From Hibiscus mutabilis (taxonomy: Eukaryota; Streptophyta; Magnoliopsida; Malvales; Malvaceae): 64,000 nucleotides of DNA. This document shows, in pieces, positions 9,148-20,377 of this stretch (its first letter is position 1; every line of letters starts with the position of its first letter). Under the pieces are notes generated by a model. That model made no database searches. It saw only the letters and a list, made by a program, of their open reading frames with translations, and was not told the origin of the DNA. Position numbers and translations under genes: made by a program. Location: NCBI GenBank assembly GCA_019671005.1, contig CM033715.1:7130001-7194000 (forward strand). Reading direction: 5' to 3'.

Positions 9148-12073
9148 TGTAACGTTTCGGTTTTGGGCCAATGGGGTTTTAGGTTGGTTTAAGGGTTTAG
9201 TGGACCGAAATTAGGGTTTCGAGTCGGTTTCAGGATTAAATATTTTTGAAGGTGATAAAAATATGGAAAAATGTTCTAAAATCCTTTTTAAATATATGAA
9301 AGGTTTTGGTGAAGTCAATTTTGGAAAATGGTAATTGGAATTTGGACATTTTGGTTTAGTGACCAACATGTAAATTTTGTAAAAATTGTTTTAGTGATTG
9401 TTTTGTAAAAGGATTAGAATTTTGAATCTTTAAGGAGCTAATTACCCAAAAGTATAATATCAGATTTTATCCCTTAATTGATTTGTTTTAAAAAGGTTTT
9501 GTAAAAATATAATTAGCTTGGGGATAATTAATTGGTGGTTAATTCTTTAAAACAAAATTTGTGTAACTACTTTTCTCTCTAAAGTTTTCTCTTAAATTCT
9601 CTTCATCCAAACATCATTTTCTTCTTCAAAATATTCAAGTAGTCTCTTGATTTAATTGATCTTTAATCTTTAAATGATTTCCTAATGATTTCGTATCAAA
9701 ACCTTATTGTTTTAATCTTGTTTTCTCATGTAAATCTATCCAATTAAGGGGAAAGCATCCATTAGAGGTAAGGTTTTGTTTTTCTCCTCTAATGAAAGGT
9801 TCTTTACTGAAATTCCTAATTTCTTGATCCTTTATAAATGATTTCTAATGAGTTTTGATGATTTAATTGTGGAAAATTTGTTTAATTGGATTTTAATTGA
9901 TGAAATTGAGAGATCTTCATTTTGGATCTGTTTTCTTGAGTTTTTGATCAGATTAGAACATAATGATTATGTTTTATAATGTTAATAAGTTTATTTTAAC
10001 ACTGGAATCCCGAAACTATGTGAATCTCTAATTGTGTAAGTTGATAGTTATGTGTTTTTTAGGTGTTGTGGGTGTTTAATGAATGATGGAGGTATAAAGA
10101 TGATGTTAGGTTGTTTTTGGATGTTAATTGATGAGTCAAATCAGTAGGTTTTAGCGGGGTTAAATTTGGAGGGTGTTTAATGTTGATTTCAATAATTTTA
10201 TGAAGGTTTCAGCTAGAGTTTGAAGTGGATTATTGTGGTTTGTTGTTGTTGGGTTTTTTAATGCATTGAATCCCCTATTTTTGTGTGGTAAAAATCAGGG
10301 GAGGTTGATTCTCAAGCTTGAAGCGTCGCTTCGGAAGCTTCAGAGGTGTGTTGCGCATCGACAAGCGAGGCGTTTCATTGTCAGTGAGTGAGAACGTGGG
10401 TTACAGCTTTAAAATGGTTTAAAGGTTGTTTTGGGAGTTTAAATTAAGATTGAAATGCTGGTTTAAACTCAAAAGTAAGTAAAATGAGATTTCTCCCTCA
10501 GACGTGCTTTATAAATGGTTTTATGCACTTGTTTGATTTACATGGTACCTATTGTTAAATCATGTTTTCAGTATGTTCTCTACTGTTTTTTGTTATATAT
10601 TGATGATGGATGCATTGGTAAATGATCCATGTAAGTATGGTTTATACTTGTGGAAGCATGGTTTGATGTTTGGGTTTGGTTTGGTAAGTTGCTTTAAAAA
10701 CAATGAGGTAAATGGTTAATTGTGAATTATATTGGCAAGTGATATGGTTTAAAATGTTGTCAGATATAGTTAGCTGGCTATAGGATTGAGTGCACTATAA
10801 ATAAGTCCCCTTGGATGTCGAGGAGGGTTGGTGTCCCGTGTCTCCATCCAAGTAACCTAACGGTTGAGGGGGGTTGGTGTCCCGTGTGAGTGGAGTAAAC
10901 ATCTAACCGATGTTTGGGGTTGGTGTCCCCGTGGATTGTGATTGTACCCAATTGTTACCGTTTCACAATTGTGATTGTATCGCTATTCCAGTTGAGATGT
11001 CTTGAAGTGTTGTGAGAACACTTGTTGAATCCGTGTATCTGATGAATTATTTTGGAAATAGAACTTGGTTAATGATCACTTGGAAGCCAATATAATTGTT
11101 GATGTGTCATGTGATTTATACATGTTAACTCTTTAAGCTTTGTATATGGTTGATATGCATAGGAAGGCTTAAATTGAGGTTAGCAATGGGATTTGCTATT
11201 TGTTAATGATACATGTTGTATATGGTCTAATATACTGGTTTTTGAAAGAATTTAGTGAATGGTTTTCAAGGCATGATGGTTTAAATGAGGATATAAATGT
11301 GGTTTAGAATGAGCTTTCAATGTGGTTTTGAAACTGGTTTAAATGCATTGATGGTGTGTTATTTTTTTAGCACTCCTCACTAAGCTTAGAATGCTTACGC
11401 TCTCTTTGTCAATCAATGCATAGAAATAAAGTGAAGGCAACAAGGGAGCAAGGTGGACCAAGGACTTCGACATTTGAAAGTATGTTTTTTTAAAGATAGA
11501 CTATGCGTAATAATGGCAATGGGGGTTTTTCGTTGTTGTTTTGGGAGATGTTGTTGAACTCCATGTTTAATCATATTTGAGTTGTTGTTTTGACTTGTAA
11601 ATGGCCTTTAATGGTTGGCTTTTTCTCGGGTTTGGTTTTGGAGTTTGCTTTGCTTGGCTTATAGGAAGCATGCCTATAGATTACCATTTGAAGCATGACG
11701 CTATGAATTGATATTGATTCTGGTATGTTTTGTTGAGAACCGATCCTTGAATATGTTAGACATGTCTTAGAAGCATGATTAAGTGGTTTGGTTTACTTTA
11801 AAGTGTGTTAAACCAACAAAATTGGGTATTTCAGGCTCAGGCATATCGGTACGCGACCCATCATATCGGTACGGGTAAGCCAAACCAGGCTTAGCGTTTC
11901 GGTACGCGGGGTCTCGTTATGAGTTTGAACACATAGGATAATAATGTGCATCTAGATAAGATAAAAAGTAAAGAAGGGGACGTATTTCAAGTATCTTCTC
12001 ACGGTTTACTTCAGTAAACCTAATGTAGCTCGCTCGGTTCAATCTTTTGACTAGGCCGGATCAAGAGGTTACA
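9148..12073 (+). repeat. 3' LTR of chromovirus 1
   Basis: This LTR runs from TGTAAC to GTTACA and is followed by the AAAAC target duplication. Relative to the 5' copy it lacks the hAT insertion and about 350-390 bp near its end. It has gained a short local duplication around 10820-10900, where GGTTGGTGTCCCGTGT occurs twice. The many substitutions between the two LTRs indicate an old insertion. Confidence 0.9.
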
Positions 12074-12078
12074 AAAAC

Positions 12079-12976
12079 ACTTAGAAAATTTTGGGGCTTT
12101 AAATTTTTTTTTTACTTAGAAACATTTTTAGGTTCGATTCCTTGTCATTTTGTGAGACTTTTGAATTACTTAAAATTTTATTCATTTTTACAAATTAATC
12201 CTTAAACTCTTTGTTATATCAAAATCAAATATAGATTTTACATCAACATATCTCGATTTTAGGCCGATTCGACGGTGGATGGCAGCGAATCTCGCTCCCA
12301 AGATGCAAGGGTTTAGACTCTTTTTTGAGTCATTTGAGGGTGATTTTTTTAAAAAAATGAACCGGTAGAAGAAAAGGAAAGAAGAGGAGGGGTCCGTCAG
12401 TGGTTTTGGTTTGCCGAAAAACCCATCGGAACGGTGAAGGTGAGAGACGGGTGGGTTGAAGAAAAGGGGAGAAGAAATAAATTGGCGGTGGAGTCGGCCA
12501 GTGGTTTTAAAATACATAATTTAATTTAATTATTCATTTATTATTTTTTACTAAAAACATATATTTTTAGTATTTTTATTTCCACGTCATCACAGTGTTA
12601 GAGATTTAACGGTGGAGTGACCAAAATAGGTCAATGCGTAAAGTTCAGTGAGTAAATTGAGCGTTTTGAAAGTTCAATGATCAAAATAGGTCTGGGAGCA
12701 AAGTTGATTGATGATTTAAGTATTTTAGCTTTTAATTTTTCATCTAAAATAAATAGAAAAAATATATTCTATGTACTTGTAGTAAAAAAAATTGTTTTCA
12801 CATACAAGTCTAATTTCAAGTTTAGAAGTTTAGTCTAACATTTAGGGTTTCGGTTTTAGATAGAGTTTTAAAGGGATTAGAATTTATAGAATAGAGTTTA
12901 TGATCAAAAAGTTTAAATAGACATGCTTGTATAAAAAATTTATATCGGCTAAATTGTAATATATATATATATATAT
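12079..12976. other. Intergenic, no gene recognised
   Basis: I see no supported gene here. An open frame on the minus strand (12188-12517) is low complexity and lacks any recognisable domain. The piece around 12600-12720 (phrases such as GTGACCAAAATAG and ATGATCAAAATAG) is a common plant intergenic repeat texture. It resembles the terminal regions of the Mutator-like element at 44822-48809. An (AT)n microsatellite closes the stretch at 12958-12976. Confidence 0.6.
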
Positions 12977-13136
12977 AAGGTAATGATAATATATATAGTC
13001 CTATATGCTACTGTTTTTTTTATTACTACTTTGTTTTCTTTAATGTGATATTAGGTCTATTTTATTACTATACCCCTATGTGTACATGTATGTTTGATAT
13101 GTTATATTATATATACATATATATTATCATTACCTT
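12977..13136. mobile_element. 160-bp MITE in an AT microsatellite
   Basis: The left end AAGGTAATGATAATATATA is the exact reverse complement of the right end, giving a 19-bp terminal inverted repeat around a short non-coding core. (AT)n tracts flank both sides, so the target duplication cannot be defined. The superfamily is uncertain. Confidence 0.65.
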
Positions 13137-13689
13137 TTATATATATATATATATATATATTTGTTCTTATTTATTTATGTTATAATTAGTAATTTATTCG
13201 TGCATAATTAATAGTCATATTTATTTTTATCGCACTAGTTTAGCTTAGTTCTTGGGGTCTCGATATTCTAGTAGGAGTGTCGTCTCGAGTTTTAGGACGT
13301 TATCTCCTTTGGTATCATGGATTACGAGTTAGGTTATATTCGATTCACATGTTCATGCATTCATGCATTTTTTAGGGTTAATAATTAAGTTAGGTCAAAT
13401 TTTAATTTTTCATAGTTAAATATGATACGAACCCTTAGGTACCAATTTTCAGGCGTGGTGGGGGTTTAAATCCTTCCCACTCGTAACTGACTCCCGAACT
13501 CAAAGAATCTCTGGTTTGCTTTTTGGTGTCCGGTCTACCTTATCCAAGTGACCGGTGGTGACTCCCACCATTTTACTTTAAAAGTACGTTTTTTAAAAAA
13601 TTCTCTGATTTAATTTTTAAAAAAATGGGAAACATATTGAAAGTTTTTAGTCGCTACACCTGTGTATCAAAGTTTTCTTTTCTAAATTC
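13137..13689. repeat. LTR fragment related to the 33418-41503 element
   Basis: Positions 13427-13570 match, in reverse complement, the part of the 33418/39609 LTRs at about 33528-33640 and 39718-39835. Both contain the TACCAATTTT, TCCGGNCTACCT and TGACTCCC-type phrases. This is a decayed piece of a related Tat/Ogre-like LTR. The rest of the stretch shows no gene. Confidence 0.6.
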
Positions 13690-14165
13690 TAAACAGTGTG
13701 TTTGGTTCTAGAGAATACAAGTCATTTTTATTTTTCTTGAAAATAGAAAATATTGAAGAAAACGTGTTTGGTTGTAAAATTTAAAAATAATTTTTAGAAA
13801 ATAAAACAAAAATGAGTGAAAATTTGAAAACATAAAAAAGATATTTTCACTATTTTCATTGAAAATGCTTTAGAAAAGTGGAAAAGATGAAAATAATAAT
13901 TTTTAAATTTGAACTCTATTTAACCTGGATTCGAATATTCTAATGTCAATTTTAGAACTTCGGCTTATTCATTATATTTTATTTTTTATTATAATAATAT
14001 TTTTCTAACAATAATATCTTAATTTAATTATTTAATGAGTAACTATTTGTTTATTTTTATTTTGAAAAATTAAATACCAAATATATTTTCACTATTTTTA
14101 TTTTTGAAAACATATTTTCATTTATATTAACTAAATGTGTTTTCTAGTTTTTAGAAGATAAACAA
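13690..14165. mobile_element. MITE-like repeat, sister of 30650-31125
   Basis: The sequence opens with GTGTTTGGTTCTAGAGAA. It shares long blocks such as AGTGAAAATTTGAAAACATA and the phrase CATTGAAAATG with 30650-31125. The termini resemble GTGCGTTTGGTT, typical of short PIF/Harbinger- or hAT-like elements. It is non-coding. The ends and target duplication are not securely defined. Confidence 0.5.
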
Positions 14166-14440
14166 AAATCTTTTGTCCTCTTTTTGGTGCCCCTCCATGT
14201 TTCAGTATTAAAAAATAGATTTTAACCATAAATCTTAAATTTTATATCATAAACTTAAATTCTAAATCCTAAACTTTAAACCTTAAAAAATACATCTTAC
14301 CCCTAATTTCCTAATATATAATCTTAACTATAAACCCTAAACATTATTTTTTTAGAGTTAGATGACGATTTATTAGTCATTTGGATAAAACTATGAACGG
14401 TCAAACCAGTGCGAACGTTGAACTAATTAAACAGGATCGT
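14166..14440. repeat. Degenerate CCTAAA-rich stretch
   Basis: Between about 14205 and 14340 there are repeated phrases of the form TAAACYYTAAA, including TAAACCCTAAAC. This resembles heavily decayed plant telomere-type repeats (CCCTAAA). Similar blocks occur at 30540-30650 and 43160-43320. No gene is seen. Confidence 0.4.
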
Positions 14441-14454
14441 TGTGGATTTCAGGC

Positions 14455-16567
14455 TCAGGGTCGGCATGCCAAAAGAAGAGAGACGTGAGTGAAGAGCTCT
14501 CCACCGTTCATCAACGACACAGCATGCTCTTTCCACGAACACTCTTTGGCTGCATGAAACATCATCATCGTCCACAGATCAGACAGAAATCCCCATATGC
14601 CACCATCAATCTGGCTGCAAGAATCTCGCAATTGAATGGCAAATCTGACTCCTACGGAATATACATCCTGATCATTCAAATCGAAATCTCGAGACAACTT
14701 ATCACGATTAAGCACTTCTGTTGTGACCAAGTTCCTGAATCTGGTTGGGTTTAGCTTTGCGGTTGCATAAGGGTGAAGCGAAGTTACTTCTGAAGCTATT
14801 ATGCGAATCTTTCTCTGATGAGATCAGGTCTTCTTTTGTCAGGTATAAAACTTTCTTTTGTCATATCGCCAAACTCTTTGGGAAGCATTGTCGGATGCAC
14901 TAAAACAAGGTATAGCATATAATCAGACAAGATCTTGCTTGTACGGCGCAATGATGAACCACCAGGTCCTTCATTTTCAAAATCACTGTAGTAAAACAAC
15001 ACGGTAGTAAAATGGCAAATAAAGATGGCGCGCGTTAAACTTGCAGGCATTTGTTTGCTTCCATCCTTTCCATGTTCCAGATATGGCCACAAAGAAGCAT
15101 CTAGGTCCTTAACAATCCACGTCTCCGGGACATTACATGATAAAGAACCCGTACGTTCCTTTTTCAAACCCCTGTAGATGAATTTCTTCAAATCACTATC
15201 AGCTTCCACCCAAGTAATAAGACGATACTTGCTTACAACTTCGTTGGTGTCGATAAGATTTATGAGTGGGGAGAGAATCCAGGATTTAGAGAAAAAATCC
15301 TTCAGTATATCGTGTTGTGCTATTTTTGGTATTTCGGACTTGGATGTAATCGAACGCACCTTGGAAGCAACCAACCAACAGTACAACTTATGCAGGTTGC
15401 CGCTGCCGGTATTACCGCCGAATAGAGCCATGGTCCAATAGGACCAAATGTGCAGAACAAGTGCAAAAGCGTCCAGGAAAAGAGCCCCACCAACAGGATG
15501 TAGGTGATGGTCATGTCAACTCGTGACATGTCCCTCTTACTCACACTACCAATACTATTTTGCGTTGAGAAGACGATCAGTACGCATAGAGGAGCCAAAA
15601 TGTAGAGGCCACGAAGAAATGCATTCACTTTCCAGTAACGATGTTGTATGGGATTCTTGGTGAAGAACAAATCATAAAGGAATTGTAGTTCAATGTTCAC
15701 CAACCGGAACGCTTCTCCGCAGTTTTGTTCTTTAGGAAAACACTCTCCTGATGGTACTTGTTGGAAACCTCAAACGGGAGGTCCAGAAACAGTGACCTAA
15801 AAATTTCAAACGACTTGTACGCCTCACCAAGAAATCTCAACTGTGAATGCCTCTCATCTGTTTCTGTCTCAGGCTCAGCCGACTCGTACATCCCCGTTCT
15901 AACCATTTCTTTTCCATCAGAGTTAATCCGACTGTGTTCTGCGTCAGAGTACAAAGTATTCCGGAGCTGTTCACTGCTTGCGGCTCTCAATGCCCTTATC
16001 CTTTCCCCATACTTGAGAATTCCGCAAACTAATAGCACAATCATCACGAGATCAAGGTGATAGAGGCTTCCATGAATCCGGGAACCGGCTGTTCGAAACT
16101 TGAGGTAGATGTAAACTGCTTCTGCACCATTTGAGGCAAGTCCAAGAAAGTGTCTTAGCCACAACTCATTGTCTTCCAAGGAATAAGCCGTGATGTTGGT
16201 AGGGCTGCCGAGATGCCACAGAAGGAATGGTACCCAAAGTACGACAACCGCACTTCCCTTTGCGAAGGTTCCCCTGAGAATGGTGGTCATTGACAATGTT
16301 GCGACCCAATTAGCTCCCAAGTATATTGACCACACGTGTGCTGCTACGTAAGGTAAGTACCTTCCCTTGTATTTTTGTCGAACGTACGCTGATAGGATGA
16401 GAAGCAGCTGCAGGGAAAGACTCAACACAACCAAACCCCGGACTTCCCATTTGCTCCACTCTTCTGCCAACTCTTGAAATGATGGAATTTTCCCCACCGC
16501 CCAACTTTTTATCTCCACGTAAGCCAGTGACAAAGTTACTGGACAAATAAGACAAAAAAAATGGCAT
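14455..16567 (-). pseudogene. DUF4220/DUF594 family protein, frameshifted pseudogene
   Basis: The four segments read 16533-15697, 15703-15320, 15431-14799 and about 14820-14455. Together they give about 690 aa, near full length for this plant-specific membrane protein family of unknown function. The N-terminal half has hydrophobic helices and the DUF4220 signature LLWHLGSPTNITAYS followed by LEDNELWLRH. The C-terminus has the DUF594 block GGELFTHVSLL. Three frame changes are needed, near 15713 (looks like one lost base), about 15410-15440 and about 14800-14815. No ATG is available in the main frame at the 5' end; the ATG at 16567 is in another frame. The family is normally single-exon, so introns do not explain the breaks. 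A fragment of a sister gene is at 25983-26270. Confidence 0.88.
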
Positions 16568-18011
16568 AGGTTAGCTTTTTAACTACGAACAATAAATGGT
16601 TACCTTTAGAATCAAATAAGTTTTAACTTTGAGCAAACTAGATCAGAACTTCATTGAAATATAGAAAAATAACATTTAAAAACACAGACATTTTATGCTT
16701 ATTCAATGAGTGAAGTACTAAATTAAAAAAAAAGCTAGATTTAATAGCACATGAGACCCTCAAACTTTTAACTAAAAACCAATGAGAAAGCAAGACCTTC
16801 GAACTCAAGTTAAAAAAAATACATCAAATAAGTCATTTTGACCGTGCAATCTTAATATTTTAAGGTTATATGCTATATGACACACTCCAATGTTGCTACG
16901 TGGCTTGCTCTTGTGTTGCCACATGGCTGCTATGGTACTATTATATATCAGTTTTGAAATTTTTAAAATTTAAAAAAATTATTTTAAATTATAAAAATTT
17001 AAAATATTTAATTTTATGAAATTTACTAAAATTTATTTAAAACATAAAAATTGTAGAAAATATTAGAAAGTCTAAAACGTTATAGAATTGTTTTAAAAAT
17101 AATCTAAAATGTTACAAAATTATTTTAAAAATTATAAAAGTATCAGATAATTAGTTCTTAGATATTACTAAAAAATATTCAAAATGCAAAAATATTTTGA
17201 AAATTCTAAAATATAAAGTACTAAAAACTAAAAAATTATAAAAATATTTAAAACTCTGATGGAACAATACGATTAGAGTGTGGGTTGTTTGTGGTTGTTC
17301 TTAATAATGATAATTGCTTGAATAACGCCAATTCTTCACAAGAATTTAGATGGGGTGTATGAGGTAAGCTTACTGGTTTGAGATAACAGTCCTTTAAAAT
17401 TTTAATTGTTATACTATTGATTTTTTATGAATGAAGTACTAAATTAAAAATATATAAATTTATTTAATTTCTATATATTAATAAATTGTTTTACGTTTAT
17501 TTTTACATATCTATATCGTGTTCATATTATTTTTGTTATTTTGAAGTTAAGTTTCATACATTTTTAAATGTAACATTAATCATGATATATAATTTATTTA
17601 AAAAAAATGTGATTCTAATTGCTTTTGATAGTAATATTCTATAAAGTTTTAACATACTCACCTACTTTTTACCCTCAAATCAAACTTAACATAAATTTTT
17701 TGTTTGTCAAACGGAGAACCTAAACTTTTAAGGATTAATTTTTGTTCGTCAAACAGACAACCTATACTTTTACATTATTTACAAATTATCATAAAATTTA
17801 AAATTAAATTTGTTTTTTTAATATACATTTCCGTATGGTTCACCAAAAATGTATAGACTCGTAAAAAAAAGTAGGTAAAATTATAAGAATGGTGTCTGCA
17901 CTTAACTCAAATCAAGAATCCAGTCTCTCTACTTTAATTTGATAAAAATGATTCCATTTATTATTGTAAAAGACAAGTCCTTGTCAATAACTTATGTCAA
18001 ATTTTCTGTAA
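16568..18011. other. A/T-rich intergenic, no gene recognised
   Basis: The stretch is strongly A/T-rich with many AAAATTT-type runs and no frame of coding character. I recognise no repeat family with confidence. Confidence 0.6.
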
Positions 18012-18897
18012 GGGTACGTTTGTTTCATGTAATTGGTTTTATGAAAAATGTTATTCTCTTTTATCAGTGTTTGGTCGTGGTAAAATAATTTTATGATCAT
18101 TGAAAAAAAAGGCTTGTTTACTTTTAAAATGAATTATGCCTTTTGATTTCGTAATTCATTTTCTAAACTGTTCACCTCAAAACATAAACACAGAAAATAA
18201 TATTATTTTTTGTATTTAATTTTAATATAATATTCTTTAAAATCAATTATTAAATTATTTAAAATATATTAATTACTAAATTTTATAATATAATATTTCA
18301 TTTTAATATAATAATTTTGAATATTATAATAATATATAATATAATATAATATTTTTAATAAAATATAGTAATAGTTTAGTAATATAATTAATACTATTTA
18401 TTATTTCCATAAAAATATTATTTAATATTATACTATTATATTTAAATAAATAATATTTTACTAATTATTATAATATTTTAAGGTAATATTAATGAATTAT
18501 CATTAATATAGTATTATACTATTATATTTACATAAATAATATTTTACTAATTATTATAATATTTACATAATGATAATATTATACTATTATATTTACATAA
18601 ATAATATTTTACTAATTATTATAATATTTTTAATATTAATATAATATTCTAATATATAAATAAATTATTATAATATTTTAAAAGTAATATTATTAATTTT
18701 TTAATGAATAATATTATTTATTATATTTCGTATTTACAACTGTTAATTTTTGAAAAATTATTCAACTAGTGGGAAATGATTTACATAATATCATCTAAAA
18801 CACTAAAATAGTTTTTAGAACCGTTTTTCGCAGTGTGTAATATAATTCACATAAATTATTCTCTAAAAAATCAATTACGATGAAACAAACCGAGTCT
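18012..18897. mobile_element. Non-autonomous TIR element, about 0.9 kb
   Basis: The left end GGTACGTTTGTTTCATGTAA and the right end, read in reverse complement as ACTCGGTTTGTTTCATCGTA, form an imperfect terminal inverted repeat of about 24 bp. The core is almost pure A/T with internal near-repeats, for example ATTATATTTACATAAATAAT repeated around 18520-18610. There is no transposase. A target duplication could not be fixed, so the superfamily (hAT or PIF/Harbinger) is open. Confidence 0.6.
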
Positions 18898-18992
18898 GAA
18901 GAATAATAATAAAGTATTAGCAATACTTACCCATATAAAGCGTCATTGATGCCGTTGTTGTAAAAAAACGCTACCAATGTATATGCTTTGCA

Positions 18993-20102
18993 TCTCACGG
19001 GGCTAGATTTTGACTCTAGCTGATCCGTGCGGCCTTAGACGCCTTCGACGCAAATCAGTCGATTCCTACGCCTAAGTCAGCCTTCAACCAGCCTTGTGAG
19101 TACTCCCTTTCGACAACGGCCCGACAATCACTCGGTTTCGATGGATCTCGTCGCTGACACCACTTGTGTCGCAGGGCTATACCTTTGCCAGACGAATCGC
19201 GTGAACCTTAGTCGCTTTCTCGGTTGAAACGTCGACTAAGTCACCCTAAAGTACCTTGTCACGGTCTTAGGTGAAGATCTCTCGACAAACACCTAACTCA
19301 ACCAGGATTCTCGCTCCGGAAGATCAAACACTCCTCGAAGCCCTCGAACGAAAGATCGTTCTAAGCGAAAGCTAATCAAAGAACAATAGAAAGAGATTGG
19401 CAGCTAGAACAATGAAGAACACTCAAGAACAACAAAAAACAATATAGAGTTTTTAGAGTAAATGCTTCTTGTATTACTCAAAGTGAAGTGAATTGAATGA
19501 GATGAGATATGAGATGATTTACAAGTGAGGAGAGAGCCTCTATTTATAGTTGAACTCCCCTACATCCAACGGCTCAGTTTAAATTACATCGACGGTCGAG
19601 ATTGATCTTATCTTATCTTATCTGATCAAATCTCAATTTCAAATCTCTAATTATCACAAACATTATCTACACATTATATTCAAATAAATAGATAATGTTT
19701 TGACCAAATTACCCTTCTGAATCCTCCATGGATTTGGCTAAGTCTTGTGGGCTTGCGGGCTCTTTAGCATTCTCCAAGTGCCGGGCCAAGTGTGATGGTC
19801 TTGGCAAGCCCGTTTCACCGCGCAAACTCTCTTTGGCTGATTCTTGCGCCAATGCCTCGGTCCCAAAGGTCTGGTCCACGCCTTCCTCCAAGTGCTGGGC
19901 CAAGTCTAATGATTTTGGCAAGCTCGTCACACCGCGCAAACCTTCTTTAGCTATTTCTTGCGCTAACGCCTCGGTCCCAAAGGTATGGTCCTCGCCATTC
20001 TCCGAGTGCTGGGCCACATTTGGCAAGCCCGTTGCATTGCGCACAACCTCCCTATTTGTTGCTCGCGCTAATGTCTCGATCCAAAAATTTTGGTCTGTGA
20101 CA
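18993..20102 (-). repeat. 3' LTR of the gag-only element
   Basis: On the minus strand the LTR begins TGTCACAGACC at 20102 and ends at 18993 with TGAGA in place of TGACA. Its first third (19755-20098) contains about 3.3 imperfect copies of a ~105-115-bp unit with phrases such as GCCTCGGTCCCAAAGGT. These repeats sit in the U3 position, where enhancers usually lie. They create a repetitive open frame (20209-19709) that runs from the interior into the LTR and is probably not a protein. Confidence 0.88.
19541..19550 (-). promoter_or_regulatory. TATA box of the 3' LTR
   Basis: The minus strand reads ACTATAAATA followed by GAGGCTCTCTCC, a good plant TATA box with a pyrimidine-rich start region downstream. 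The identical element in the other LTR lies at 23881-23890. It would mark the U3/R transition. Confidence 0.55.
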
Positions 20103-20116
20103 ATCTCCCCCACTTG
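20103..20116 (-). other. Polypurine tract of the gag-only element
   Basis: Read on the minus strand, CAAGTGGGGGAGAT lies immediately before the LTR start TGTCACAG. This is the expected plus-strand primer position. Confidence 0.75.
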
Positions 20117-20377
20117 ACTTAGCGACGCCCTCGTCGCTGCACTCGAACGATCCTGGGCAGGGTCAACTTGATTACTCGTCGATGCCTCGGCTTCATGCAA
20201 TTCCCCCATATGAACTGCTCAGCTCGCCTCAAACTGTCGTTGAACATCGCGTGCTAACACGCCTCTTGATACATCTCCCTTGTAGGAGCACTCTCCCACA
20301 AACTCTGATTTACCTCGACTCAGACCCACTTGGTCCTGCGGCAAAGACTTGGAAGTCGTCACAACATTGAACACAGA

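Larger units (their letters stand above)
301..12073 (+). mobile_element. Full-length degenerate Ty3/gypsy chromovirus (Tekay/Del-like)
   Basis: A complete LTR retrotransposon lies between 5-bp direct repeats AAAAC at 296-300 and 12074-12078, the target-site duplication. Both LTRs start with TGTAA; the right one ends GTTACA. A primer site resembling the initiator-Met type follows the left LTR and a purine-rich tract precedes the right one. The order gag, protease, reverse transcriptase, RNase H, integrase is that of Ty3/gypsy. The integrase C-terminus ends in a decayed chromodomain-like block of the chromovirus kind. LTRs of about 3 kb fit the Tekay/Del lineage, which is an inference. Every domain is broken by stops or shifts, so the element cannot move on its own. 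Confidence 0.93.

Noticed and set aside
12188..12517. 109-aa minus-strand open frame
   Set aside because: Low-complexity Ser/Phe/Lys-rich text with no domain, promoter context or homologue I recognise.
14205..14340. Interstitial telomere array
   Set aside because: Only loose CCTAAA-like phrases with no regular 7-bp period; kept as a degenerate A/T repeat only.
14440..14754. Plus-strand frame over the DUF594 end
   Set aside because: It is antisense to the DUF4220/DUF594 pseudogene, whose motifs are on the minus strand.
19709..20209. 166-aa repetitive minus-strand frame crossing the LTR and polypurine tract
   Set aside because: Created by U3 tandem repeats in both LTR copies; a repeat effect rather than a gene.
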